The notes under the pieces: model-generated
Told to the model about the DNA's origin: nothing
The model's input: the letters and a program-made list of their open reading frames with translations, nothing else
Databases searched by the model: none
In this document: positions 20,239 through 28,342 of the stretch, piece after piece
How the letters are laid out: each line of letters starts with the position of its first letter
Numbering within the stretch: position 1 is the first letter of the stretch
Assembly: GCA_049999765.1 (NCBI GenBank)
Contig: JBNGIQ010008657.1
Span: 1 to 33,956, forward strand
Length of the DNA: 33,956 bases
Direction: 5' to 3'
Source: Phaeoceros laevis
Lineage: Eukaryota; Anthocerotophyta; Anthocerotopsida; Notothyladales
Made by a program: the position numbers and the translations under genes

Positions 20239-20401
20239 AGCTCCAGGGTCAGTGTCATCCTCATTCAGGCGTTCATCAGGTGAGGCATAAGCTGTACCAA
20301 ACTCTGATGTTCCAGGAACCCCATCATCTTCAGGGAATATGCTTACATAATCGTGGGATGTGGCAGTGATGCCTGAAGGTATAACAGCTGGGTAATCACA
20401 G

Positions 20402-21991
20402 CTACTGGTGAAGGTGATGCAGAAGGACTGCTGGATGGATGATATTTAGGTTGATCAGATCCATCATCTTCATTAGAGGGCTTACTCGTGGAAGCCTCAT
20501 CCTCACAGACTGCGATGGTGCTGATGGGAAGGTGAGCAGCAGCTGTTCATGAAAAACAACATTGCGCGAGTGGGTTATTGCCCTGGTGTCCGGATCAAAA
20601 ATTTTGTATCCTTTGATGCCCTCTGTGTAGCCTACGAATACATATTTCCGAGCCTTATAATCCAGCTTAACCCTCTGGTCTTTGGATAAGTGGGCACAGG
20701 CTGGTGATCCAAATATCCGAAGATGGTGGATACGTGGTTTGTATGTGGTCCATCTCTCAAAGGGAGTGGCATCCGGAAAAACACTAGTAGGCAGCCTATT
20801 GCGAATATAAGCTGCAGTAGACACTGCCTCAGCCCAGTAACCCCTAGAGAGGCCTGCCTGTTTGAGCATTGCTTTTGCTTGTTCCCGAATATGCCGATTA
20901 CTAATTTCTGCAATCAGGTTCTGAGGGGATGTATACGGAGTGGTCAACTGTCGAGCAATGCCTTGGCTTTTGCAGAAAGCAACAAAGGCATCTGAGGTGT
21001 ACTCGCCACCGTTATCACTTCGTAAAGTTTTTAGTAACCCGCCTGTGTGTCTTTCGGCATACATTATATATTCCTCAAAACATTCAAGGGCCTGACTCTT
21101 CTGCGTGATCAGGTACACCATTATATACCGATTCCAGTCGTCGATGAAGGAGAGGAAGTAACGAGCACCGCCAAAAGAAGTAGTGGACATGGGTCCACAG
21201 ATATCAGAATGTACAAGTTCAAGTACTTTTGTAGCCCTCATAGGATTAGAATCTTTATAAGGAGCACGGTGATGCTTGCCGAAGACACAAGCTTCACAAA
21301 ACGGTTTCTCAGAAACCTTCAAGGTAAGTTTTTCCAGATAAAGATTATCATTGTTGGTCATTAACTTTAGTTTATCAAAGTTGGTGTGGCCTAACCTGCA
21401 GTGCCATAGCATGGTATCTCGTTCTGCAACTTGGGCTTGCATCAAGTTGACTGAAGGCGTGCCAAGTTTATACTGAATGTCCAGCTGATAAAGATTATGG
21501 GTGGGAGTGCCGACAGCTACTACCTTACCATGTGATTGCCGGTCAGTGACATGACATTCCCCATCGGTAAAGGCAGTGCTTAACATATGCTGCGTATCCA
21601 GGAGATAAACCGAGACAAGGTTCTTCACCATTGCTGGTACATGCAATACTTCGACCAACTCAATGGAAGCTCCACTGGTAAGAAGTACAGGTACTGAACC
21701 TATACCAACAATGGGTAATCCGTGATCATCTCCTAACAGCACTATCTACCCTCTGGGAACCTTTCTGTAGGAGGAAAAAGCTGATTGTGTATGACAGATA
21801 TGTGAAGAAGCACCAGAATCCAGATACCATGCATGTCGGAATTGTGGTGTGGATACCATATACACAGCTAGCAAGGTCGGGGACTTGCGAACTGCAACAT
21901 TGCTCTCAGGTGGTGCTGTACGGCGAGGCTCATTGGCCTTCTTCTTCCGGCATTCAGATTCCCAATGTCCAGGTATGAGGCACCAATTGCA
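20402..21991 (-). pseudogene. Copia polyprotein: zinc knuckle, protease and integrase
   Basis: The zinc knuckle C-NW-C-LIPG-H-WESE-C (21950-21991) is in the same frame as the protease motif WYLDSGASSH (DSGAS at 21806-21820). TAG 21746-21748 interrupts the protease shortly after. Downstream the frame is open: WHCRLGH...CEACVFGK (integrase zinc-binding H/C), LVHSDICGPM (first catalytic Asp), TLRSDNGGEYTS (second Asp), and the Glu in NLIAEISNRH, where the usual Q-Q-N-G-V-A-E-R is altered. Then come YWAEAVSTAAYIRNR and FGSPACAHL. The last ~40 codons leave the family pattern, probably after a frameshift before the RT block. Confidence 0.88.
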
Positions 21992-22071
21992 GTAGGAGAT
22001 GCATTAGGCCTTCATTTGTTATTGTTACTTACACTTACATTATGCTGTCCTTGGCTAGGCTGACGGAATGG

Positions 22072-22761
22072 CTACCTCTTAGGGCCCTTGTTCACGTACA
22101 AGGCTCTGTTTGAGGGCTCTCCCCTGGAAGAGTTACCAGTCCTGCTAGATAATCTGGTGGATTCCTCCTCAAGAAGAGCACCAAATGTATCTGACAATGC
22201 AACTGCAGGTACTTGTCCTGCAGGTGTAGCTTGGGATATGTTCCTCAAGTGCGTAGAATGGTTACTAACGAAGGTCCTGTAGCTATCAGGTAGAGACAGG
22301 AGTAATGCTACTGCAGCGTTCATCTCCGTGGTTGTTGTACCACTAGACGTAAGCTTTGATCTTAAAGTCCTAAACTTTATGACATGTTGCTCAACTGAGT
22401 CATTTTCACGCATCTTGAGATTGTAAAATGCTCTAGTTGCACATACCATAGATGAGCCATTAGTGACTTTGTAGATTTGCGACAGGGAATCCCATACTGC
22501 CTTAGTTGTTTTAGCATCCTGAGTATGGTGCATCATTGAGCCATCTAGAGTAGATTGAATGATGCCGAGTGCTCGTAAATCTCGCTTAACCCATGCATCT
22601 ACAGCTGCTTGGGTTGCTCCAGTTGCAACAATAGGTTTGACCTCTGTCCCTGTAACAACAGGCCATAAATCATGTTCTTTAAGGATGGTTTGTACGCGGA
22701 GAGCCCAAATGTCATATTGTGTTCCGCTAAACCTGTCCTTCTCCTTAAAGTCAATCTTCAT
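22072..22761 (-). CDS. Copia Gag (UBN2-type)
   Basis: The structural protein that forms the virus-like particle. The ATG at 22761 gives MKIDFKEKDRFSG, followed by YDIWALRVQTILKEHDLW, AVWDSLSQIY, FYNLKMRENDSVEQHVIKF and ALLLSLPDSYR, which are the conserved order of copia Gag. It is 229 residues and ends at the stop after NKGPKR, before the zinc knuckle, which lies in another frame. The frame is also open upstream of the ATG to 23106, but that part is a shadow of an RG-rich ORF in a different frame. Confidence 0.88.
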   Translation of the reverse strand: MKIDFKEKDRFSGTQYDIWALRVQTILKEHDLWPVVTGTEVKPIVATGATQAAVDAWVKRDLRALGIIQSTLDGSMMHHTQDAKTTKAVWDSLSQIYKVTNGSSMVCATRAFYNLKMRENDSVEQHVIKFRTLRSKLTSSGTTTTEMNAAVALLLSLPDSYRTFVSNHSTHLRNISQATPAGQVPAVALSDTFGALLEEESTRLSSRTGNSSRGEPSNRALYVNKGPKR

Positions 22762-22849
22762 ATTATTTACAGTTGTATTATGGGTAACACCCGTGCTGCA
22801 GCCATGTTGTGAATAGCTTGTGAGGCTAAGGATGCTCTTAAAGCATGTG

Positions 22850-23086
22850 CTAACAAGGCCTGCCTCGTGGCCTGTTGCGCTCATAGGTTCTGGGCACATG
22901 TGCGTGCCCTGAATTATTTGGCTGTGGATTACTGGATAAGCCAAGAGGGTCTTCAACAAACTGAGGTCCAGCACCCCCTCTTCCAGCACCTCTTCCACAG
23001 CCAGTACCATGTCCAGTACCCCGTCCAGTACCTCGACTAGTACCACGTCCTCTTGAGTTGTAAGAACTTTGCCCTCGATGTGACAT
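22850..23086 (-). CDS. RG-rich small ORF in Copia 5' region
   Basis: The ATG at 23086 encodes 78 residues starting MSHRGQSSYNSRGRG and continuing with RG, TG and GRG repeats, then a proline/asparagine-rich end. RG-rich stretches typically bind RNA. It follows the extra 5' ORF after a stop and frame change, so the two could be halves of one former protein. I know no standard Copia protein in this position. Confidence 0.45.
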   Translation of the reverse strand: MSHRGQSSYNSRGRGTSRGTGRGTGHGTGCGRGAGRGGAGPQFVEDPLGLSSNPQPNNSGHAHVPRTYERNRPRGRPC

Positions 23087-23102
23087 CCGAGGCTCTCAAA
23101 CC

Positions 23103-23756
23103 TCAATCCAGGTACGAAGTCCTGCTACTGCCATAATGCTGAGCATTACGTGAGTTCTTGCTGGGCGCATTTTGTGTGCTTGACATTCTGCGTGCTTCTT
23201 GTTCACGTCTCGGTCTTCGACCAGCCTTAGGAGCAGCAGAATGCGGTACAGCAGCACAAAGTTCAACCCTATCAGCAAGATATCCTAACTTCCTATTGTT
23301 CGCAATGACCCTATCAATGAGGTCACGCAAGTGATCCCTGGTTCGACAGCCTACTGATTTGATGAGATTATAGAGTTCAACTAGCAGTTGATCACTTGGA
23401 GTGGGAAAAGAGTTGTAAGATGCAGCGCATTCAAAACATAAAGACGAGCCTCTATCCGTAAGCTTCTTAGATGATGCATTTGAGATGTGCCGGGCTCTAT
23501 CTAGCTTCTCCCTGACATCTTGCCTAAGGTGTGCCAAAGGATCTTTTGCTAATGTCTGTGTCTGCGTGCAGGTTGTGCTAGTGCAGGGCGCAGGAGGAGG
23601 CTTTGGTTCGTTCGCCAAGAAATACTCTATCAACCTACGATGCGTTGCAATGCCTTCTACAATCGACAGGTGGTTGCTTGCAGCGACTTCATCATTCGAC
23701 TGTTCAAGAACCGGGTCTGCAGGCAGGTTCGCTCTGCGATTCCTATTCCTAGGCAT
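23103..23756 (-). CDS. Extra ORF between primer-binding site and gag in the Copia element
   Basis: The ATG at 23756 (MPRNRNRRANLP) opens 217 codons ending at 23103, about 180 bp inside the 5' LTR. It is basic at both ends, with an alpha-helical middle (LRQDVREKLDRARHI, LLVELYNLIKSV, LRDLIDRVIANNRKLG) and a C-terminus rich in R, S and N. Cys residues are few and form no zinc motif. I do not recognise the family. Copia elements normally have gag first, so this is an addition. It may be a nucleic-acid-binding accessory protein or a captured host fragment; that is inference. Confidence 0.55.
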   Translation of the reverse strand: MPRNRNRRANLPADPVLEQSNDEVAASNHLSIVEGIATHRRLIEYFLANEPKPPPAPCTSTTCTQTQTLAKDPLAHLRQDVREKLDRARHISNASSKKLTDRGSSLCFECAASYNSFPTPSDQLLVELYNLIKSVGCRTRDHLRDLIDRVIANNRKLGYLADRVELCAAVPHSAAPKAGRRPRREQEARRMSSTQNAPSKNSRNAQHYGSSRTSYLD

Positions 23757-23938
23757 GATTTCTATTGGAAATAGTGCCAAACAGCGTCGGCCATGAAAGT
23801 TTCTGCAACCACGCCTAAGCTGGCCAGTGCGACTCCTAATGCAGTCATGAAACTCCTGAATTTCTCGTAGGAAAAGGTTCTAATGCACACTTTCGTTGTG
23901 CAGAACTCGCAGTGACCAGGTAGCACGACAGAATTCAT

Positions 23939-23951
23939 GGCTCTGATACCA
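23939..23951 (-). other. Primer-binding site for initiator tRNA-Met
   Basis: TGGTATCAGAGCC on the minus strand is complementary to the 3' end of plant initiator tRNA-Met, and it directly abuts the 5' LTR. It fixes both the orientation and the inner LTR boundary. Confidence 0.93.
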
Positions 23952-24226
23952 TAAAGATCTAGGCGTAGGATCGAGGCAGAAACTTAGGAAAGGAAAGATT
24001 GAATATGGTCGCTAGGACTGTGAAGGCTTTTATGCCTTGTGAGTGTGTGTGGCGTTTCACGGGGATGTGAAACCCAACCGTCATGGGACATACTGTTACT
24101 TAACGTTACGCCTATACAAAACGGCGCTACCGTTTTGTATCTACCTATTTAAGTTATTTATATATTTTATTATTATTATTAGCCTGCCTACTAATATCGT
24201 GCCCTAGCGGGGTAGGTATTTTCCTA
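23952..24226 (-). repeat. 5' LTR of the Copia element
   Basis: 275 bp, partner of 17617-17891. The inverted repeat at 24115-24139 (tacaaaacgg / ccgttttgta around cgcta) is perfect although both arms differ from the other LTR. A TATA-like TATATAAATA lies on the minus strand at 24155-24164, a candidate element promoter. Confidence 0.92.
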
Positions 24227-24995
24227 CATCTATGGCCTGCCACCATTTATCATTGTTGTGAATAGTCCAATCGATGTCCTTGTACCAATCATAATCCACA
24301 AAAACCTCTGCATCCTTCTCTATGGTCTTCGTAGCCACCGTACATATCCGTTGGTCATGAGACTCATTCAAAAGCGAATAGCCATCACCCTGTTCCTCCC
24401 AAAGTGCATTCGCAGCGGGGGGGATAACTACCCTGGAGCTATTGATATAGCCTGCCACATTCCCAAAGTGCACATTGCCATCTAAAAATGAGAGACCTGA
24501 TGCCGGCAGACCCTTTTCCAATTGCTCCTGCCGTGTGATATTGTTGAAAGTGATGGCATACTTGCGAATGGCTGGGTGCCGAATCCTCTCTGACACTTGC
24601 TTCCATTCATGCTGTGTGTATTCAGGCCCACCAAAAACAAACAATTGCGCTCCTTTTTCCCCGTCCTTCACCACAATCTTCTGAAGTGAAAACAAGCCCA
24701 ATCCCATGGCAGGGTTTGTGGCTTCCTTGACTATCCACCTTCTGCCCCAGTATGCAAAGGGTGTGTTGACGTGAATTGGGCCGTCTGACCACATACCCCA
24801 CTCTCGTTGTCGTTTCAGCCGCTGATTATACAAGAAGTTAGCATCAAATGTGCCAGGCTTCGTAAACCCTTCTGCGGTCGGCACATAGGAGTGGCTGACA
24901 AATTCACCTAGAGGTTCACTCTTAAGTTTCTCCCTAGGCCGGAGCCTCATGTGGCCACTTGCACGTGCCGCGGCAGGAAGTTGGTACCTGGCCAT
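24227..24995 (-). pseudogene. SET-domain protein, 3' end split by Copia insertion
   Basis: A probable lysine methyltransferase-like protein. The ATG at 24995 (MARYQLPAAAR) is the first in frame; the frame is open further up without ATG to 25148. SET features: GLGLFSLQ (98-105, the G-x-G-x-x-A/S strand), FLDGNVHFGNVAGYINSS (170-187, equivalent of the N-H-x-x motif with S for H), then TVATKTIEKDAEVFVDYDWY (219-238, the A-x-x-x-I-x-x-G-E-E-L-x-x-D-Y strand with D for G). The usual G-E-E is K-D-A-E here and post-SET cysteines are absent, so catalytic activity is doubtful. The frame runs into the Copia 5' LTR, where it stops after seven codons; the true end lies at 17562. Confidence 0.72.
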
Positions 24996-25209
24996 AGGAG
25001 ATGGCGGAGCAATCGTGGGGGGGCACCCATACACGGACAAGTCCCCAAAGACAAGTAAACCAGGTCCTGCACCGCTGTTTGCCAGCAGCATCGGGCACCA
25101 TTGCCTCCACCACTCTCGCAAGCTAGACACACCGAGGATTGTATGCACAGACCATCACAACGGGCAGGAATGAAATCACAAGAAAACTGTGGATGGAAGG
25201 AGGGATGGG

Positions 25210-25412
25210 AATCGAACCTCAGCAGCATTTGCTTCTTCATGCGGCCCCCACCAGCGCTGATGTAAGGTGCACTTGTCGGCAGTCTGCATCACCAGGCCTT
25301 TGCAGCACTTGCAATTGCACGGAATTGTTGGATGCCTGAAGCCATGACGCCGCCGCTTGGCAGTACCATGTCCCCGCGCCATGAAGGGGTTTGATTTGTT
25401 CTGTGGCCGCAA
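25210..25412 (-). CDS. Cys-cluster N-terminal exon, possibly of the CACTA transposase
   Basis: In-frame ATGs at about 25412 and 25382 open a basic peptide (MARGHGTAKRRRHGFRH) followed by IPCNCKCCKG...DKCTLHQRWWG. The C-x-C-x-x-C-K-G...H pattern resembles the N-terminal zinc region of plant TNP2 transposases (CPC-x-x-C...H-L-x-x-x-G). The frame ends at about 25176; a donor such as GAG|GTTCGA at about 25210 could join it to downstream exons. It lies upstream of the SET and transposase regions on the same strand, which fits one multi-exon gene, but no clean splice path was found. Confidence 0.45.
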
Positions 25413-25416
25413 AAGG

Positions 25417-25655
25417 TTGTTTTCAGGTCGTTATGAGCAGGTGCACAGTTCGATCTTAACTTGCGCATAGCGTGTCCGAAAAAGGACTTGCTATGCTCAA
25501 GTTAAGAAAATAAAGGGCCTATTTCAGGCCGTTATGAGCAGGTGCACAGATCAATCTTAACTTGAGCAAGCTATGCTCAAGTTAGGAAAATAAAGGTGTT
25601 TTTTCGGCGTCAAAAAAGCACCTGCTATGCTCAAGTTAAGAAAAAAATGGCCTTT
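25417..25655. repeat. Hairpin-forming ~95-bp tandem repeats
   Basis: Two and a half units share gttatgagcaggtgcacag, cttaacttg and tgctatgctcaagttaag. Within each unit the last two form inverted repeats: 25455-25471 with 25490-25506 (one mismatch, with gtcc/ggac pairing in the loop), and 25556-25568 with 25574-25586. A third copy of the right arm is at 25624-25640. The arrangement resembles the subterminal repeats to which CACTA accessory proteins bind, or a promoter upstream of the minus-strand gene. Confidence 0.7.
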
Positions 25656-25729
25656 TTCGGCCCGCCACGGTCCGTTATGCATTTAATGGACCGTTATCTC
25701 GTTATCTGGCCTTATAAGCCCGTTTTACA

Positions 25730-26353
25730 TCACTGCAGGTGCAAATTACTACACCGGGAGGTGTAAAAGCGCCATACACCACAACATTTATAGTCCACAC
25801 ACATAACCATGTCCATACACATAACCATCTGAACTAGTTGAGTCTGGCAACGACATAGCACCTGCTCTAAGCTCGTGGATGGCCCAAACATCTTCTCAAA
25901 CTCAGCATCAACTATGCGAATTTTTTCATTCAAAGCTATTATGAATCGTTTTGGTGGCCTTGTGATGCCTGGTTCACAGCCCGCAGCCCCCTTTGCCTCT
26001 TGTTCTTGTATGTTTTCATCAACCTTCCGCTTGTCCTTGCGTGTGGTGACCCACCCATCAGTTGCTTGGACTGCTTCTGGAAGGGCAGGAATTTTGAAAG
26101 ACCTTGCTCGGTCCTTTCCGCAAGCCTCCCGGCTGACCGCAGCCTCTCCTCCAATGGTTTTCAAGCTAGGTCGCTGGTCGGGCATTGGTGCTTGCCGTTT
26201 CCTCATCGCGCGCTCTCCATTCCCGGTCGAGCAGCTCGTTGAGGCCCTGTATGTCATATCAAGGATACCGTCTGCCCCTTGTCTGAGTGCATCTTGCCGC
26301 TTCTGAGCCCCCTCACTGAATGCAGATCGCCTGTCGACCCGCCCTGCGTTCAT
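25730..26353 (-). CDS. Unknown protein ORF, divergent to the next
   Basis: The ATG at 26353 (MNAGRVDRRSAFSEG) opens 207 codons to 25730. It is rich in K, R and E with a long probably unstructured middle (KTIGGEAAVSREACGKDRARS, WVTTRKDKRKVDENIQEQEAKG). Then comes a short folded-looking part (RFIIALNEKIRIVDAEFEKMF), and a Cys/Met-rich tail that may be intron read-through. No family recognised. Only 49 bp separate its ATG from that of the plus-strand ORF, so they could share a bidirectional promoter. Confidence 0.4.
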   Translation of the reverse strand: MNAGRVDRRSAFSEGAQKRQDALRQGADGILDMTYRASTSCSTGNGERAMRKRQAPMPDQRPSLKTIGGEAAVSREACGKDRARSFKIPALPEAVQATDGWVTTRKDKRKVDENIQEQEAKGAAGCEPGITRPPKRFIIALNEKIRIVDAEFEKMFGPSTSLEQVLCRCQTQLVQMVMCMDMVMCVDYKCCGVWRFYTSRCSNLHLQ

Positions 26354-26402
26354 CTTTCGAATCTTCCCAACCCCGACTAAGTTATGCAATACTATAAGTC
26401 AA

Positions 26403-27074
26403 ATGGAAAAAAGTGCTTCTCAAAGAACATTTGCGACCACGGCCACGATGGCGGACTTTCCGATCCCCTCGAAGCCAATGAACAAACAGGAAGTAAGGAA
26501 TTGGCTGATGAAGGTGGAAATGCACTCAAAAAACTGCAAAGTCATGGGATGGCATGAGGTAGGGTGGCCGCTGTACGCATTGGTTGGAAGGCCCGGATGG
26601 GAATGGTCTGACAAGTGCGAGGAGTCTTGGCTGCGCTTAAGGCGGCACTTCTTCTTTCACAACATGGTTCTTGGTGCGGAGAAGGTCGCTTTGTCCGCCC
26701 GGCCTCCCAGCAATCATGCGGAGCTCAAAAATTGGTTGCTCAACGTTCTGGTCATCATAGGCCTCAAAGCCAACTTGGGCACTACAGAACTGTGGTACTC
26801 CACAATGACACCAATTGAAGGCTTGTTGCGGTCGGCAGTTTGGTATTGGACACAGAGTTGTGAAACGAGCTGGGACAATGTCAACTGCATGCTATTTGAC
26901 AGTGTCGACTTTGTTGAGGGCATGGCGTTGTGGACAGAACGCAGTGCAAGGCATGAGGCGAAACGCCCAATGAGGAAACGGCGTGTCAGGTCGCCAGAAA
27001 GTTCTGGGTCGTATGATTCATATTGCCCAGAGTATTGGGAGAGGGAGCAAGATTTGTACGCGGACATGAGTTGA
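26403..27074 (+). CDS. Unknown Trp-rich 223-residue protein
   Basis: The ATG at 26403 or the second ATG at 26448 (MADFPIPSKPM) opens a frame to TGA 27072-27074. The body has regularly spaced tryptophans and helix-like segments (VRNWLMKVEMHSKNCKV, WLRLRRHFFFHNM, LKNWLLNVLVIIGLKAN) and a strongly basic, serine-rich C-terminus (RPMRKRRVRSPESSGS) that could be a nuclear localisation signal. It has no stop or shift, unlike nearly every other ORF here. No family recognised. Being next to a CACTA gene block, an accessory transposon protein is possible but unproven. Confidence 0.5.
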   Translation: MEKSASQRTFATTATMADFPIPSKPMNKQEVRNWLMKVEMHSKNCKVMGWHEVGWPLYALVGRPGWEWSDKCEESWLRLRRHFFFHNMVLGAEKVALSARPPSNHAELKNWLLNVLVIIGLKANLGTTELWYSTMTPIEGLLRSAVWYWTQSCETSWDNVNCMLFDSVDFVEGMALWTERSARHEAKRPMRKRRVRSPESSGSYDSYCPEYWEREQDLYADMS

Positions 27075-27370
27075 GCAGACCTAGGCCTCTATGAATGGAT
27101 TCAGTAGTTAGCTTCTGTGCCTGTTTGTATTTCTTTTAGCACATGTAGATGGTAAGTATGCAGCCATGGATGCTGAATCCGAGTTTTGCTGCTCTAGAGT
27201 CGAAACGCATGTACAGCCATCCGTTTCTTGCTGATCATGATCTCATTTTTCTTATAGATGAGTGCGGTAGGTGTTGTTGTGCTTACCACCCCCGGTCGAC
27301 ATGATATGATAATGTCGCATTGTGGCCTCCTAGTTAAATTGGGTCCTCGGTCCATTGTACAAAATTGCAC
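27075..27370. other. No recognisable gene
   Basis: Likely 3' flank of the preceding plus-strand ORF. No convincing domain, and no clear AATAAA was found. Confidence 0.4.
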
Positions 27371-27739
27371 CTATGTTGTCGCTAGCCTCGCGACAAGCTC
27401 AGGCATGATAGTAGGATCGACAGTCCACCGCACAGGCCTTCTGAGGATTTCTAAAAGAGCTTCCCCTGCCATTGTCCAGGCAAATCTGAGACTAGCTCCG
27501 TTGCAATCGTTATTTTCATGTACTTTTGCCCGAGTGTACACAATTCCATAGGTAGCAGATGCCTCCTTCTTAATGAGATCAAAATCCACATGTAAGCAGC
27601 TCATCATATTCATCATGTTGTCACGAATATTGTTGTTGAGCCCATGCTTTCGTTCATGACCAAGGTCACAGATTGCTGTTGAGACCATGCTATCGTACCC
27701 TACAAGTGCCATTTTGTGCAAACCAGTTTGGTTGAGCAA
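27371..27739 (-). pseudogene. Fragment possibly from the C-terminus of an RNA-dependent RNA polymerase
   Basis: A fragment of about 120 residues with a protein-like composition. EASATYGIVYTRAK followed after a short gap by LRFAWTMAGEALLEI resembles the C-terminal helical part of plant RDR1/RDR2-type enzymes, where an A-x-Y-x-V/I-x-Y segment precedes F-A-W-K-V-A-G-x-A-L. The catalytic D-x-D-G-D motif is not in this piece and no upstream exon was found within the window. It may be a captured or truncated gene fragment. The match is from memory of the family and should be treated as tentative. Confidence 0.35.
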
Positions 27740-28094
27740 TTTCTTAATTTTTTTGGTTCAGCAAATTCTTTTGTTATCCAAGTGTGCCAAACAAGTGTGG
27801 GAAGGAAGAGTTGCAACTGCCTCAATCTGGATAAGCCCAGATCGTCTGCCAATGCGAACCTGACAACCATCATGCTAGAATCATGGCCACCAATCACAGA
27901 AGTGGATGGGCGCGTGCAGCAGAGAGTGCGTGGTCCATTGTGAAGCCAGCAAATGCAGCTGTTGTGGCCGTGCTGTCAAAAAGTGGCGTGCATTTTCCAG
28001 CAATGGCGGACGAGAATTCCCGTCCGTCAGCCATTACTTTTTTTTTTAGTGAATTGGCGGCGCTTTTTCATATTACACAAACTTTACATTGTCC

Positions 28095-28121
28095 CCCTAC
28101 ACACTATAGTAGTGCGTAGGG
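28095..28121. repeat. Palindrome with CACTA / TAGTG arms
   Basis: ccctacacacta (28095-28106), spacer tag, tagtgcgtaggg (28110-28121); 11 of 12 pairs match. The arms hold CACTA and TAGTG, the terminal motifs of En/Spm elements, here facing each other. No partner terminus was found at the other side of the CACTA block, so this is not a confirmed element end. Confidence 0.55.
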
Positions 28122-28342
28122 CAAAGCACTTCAGCTGTACTAGCTGGCTACCTCTATTTTGTCCTATGTACTTAACTCGCGCTATCCACATAAAAAATAA
28201 ACTAACTCGATCTCCCAGCATGTGGTAGCGCGCGCCGCGTGGCAGTCTGCATTCCTGCCCAACTTAACTTCTTGATGACATTCTTCCTCCAGGTACCGCG
28301 TTACTCCCGGCTAAGTAACCTTCTGAAGCATCTTGCGGAGCC
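28122..28342. other. No recognisable gene
   Basis: A short non-coding stretch with a GCGCGC patch (near 28230). Nothing identifiable. Confidence 0.4.

Larger units (their letters stand above)
17617..24226 (-). mobile_element. Ty1/copia LTR retrotransposon, 6610 bp
   Basis: A complete element on the minus strand: 5' LTR (right), tRNA-iMet primer site, an extra 5' ORF, gag, zinc knuckle, protease, integrase, RT and RNase H in copia order, a polypurine tract and 3' LTR (left). LTRs are 275 bp each and differ at six positions, suggesting a fairly recent insertion. Even so the coding part has several stops and at least four frameshifts, so the copy is non-autonomous now. LTR ends are TA...TA rather than the usual TG...CA. 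It is inserted in the SET-domain coding sequence. Confidence 0.93.

Noticed and set aside
22762-23106. N-terminal extension of the gag frame, Val/Leu/Glu-rich
   Set aside because: It is the out-of-frame shadow of the RG-rich ORF; gag homology begins at the ATG at 22761.
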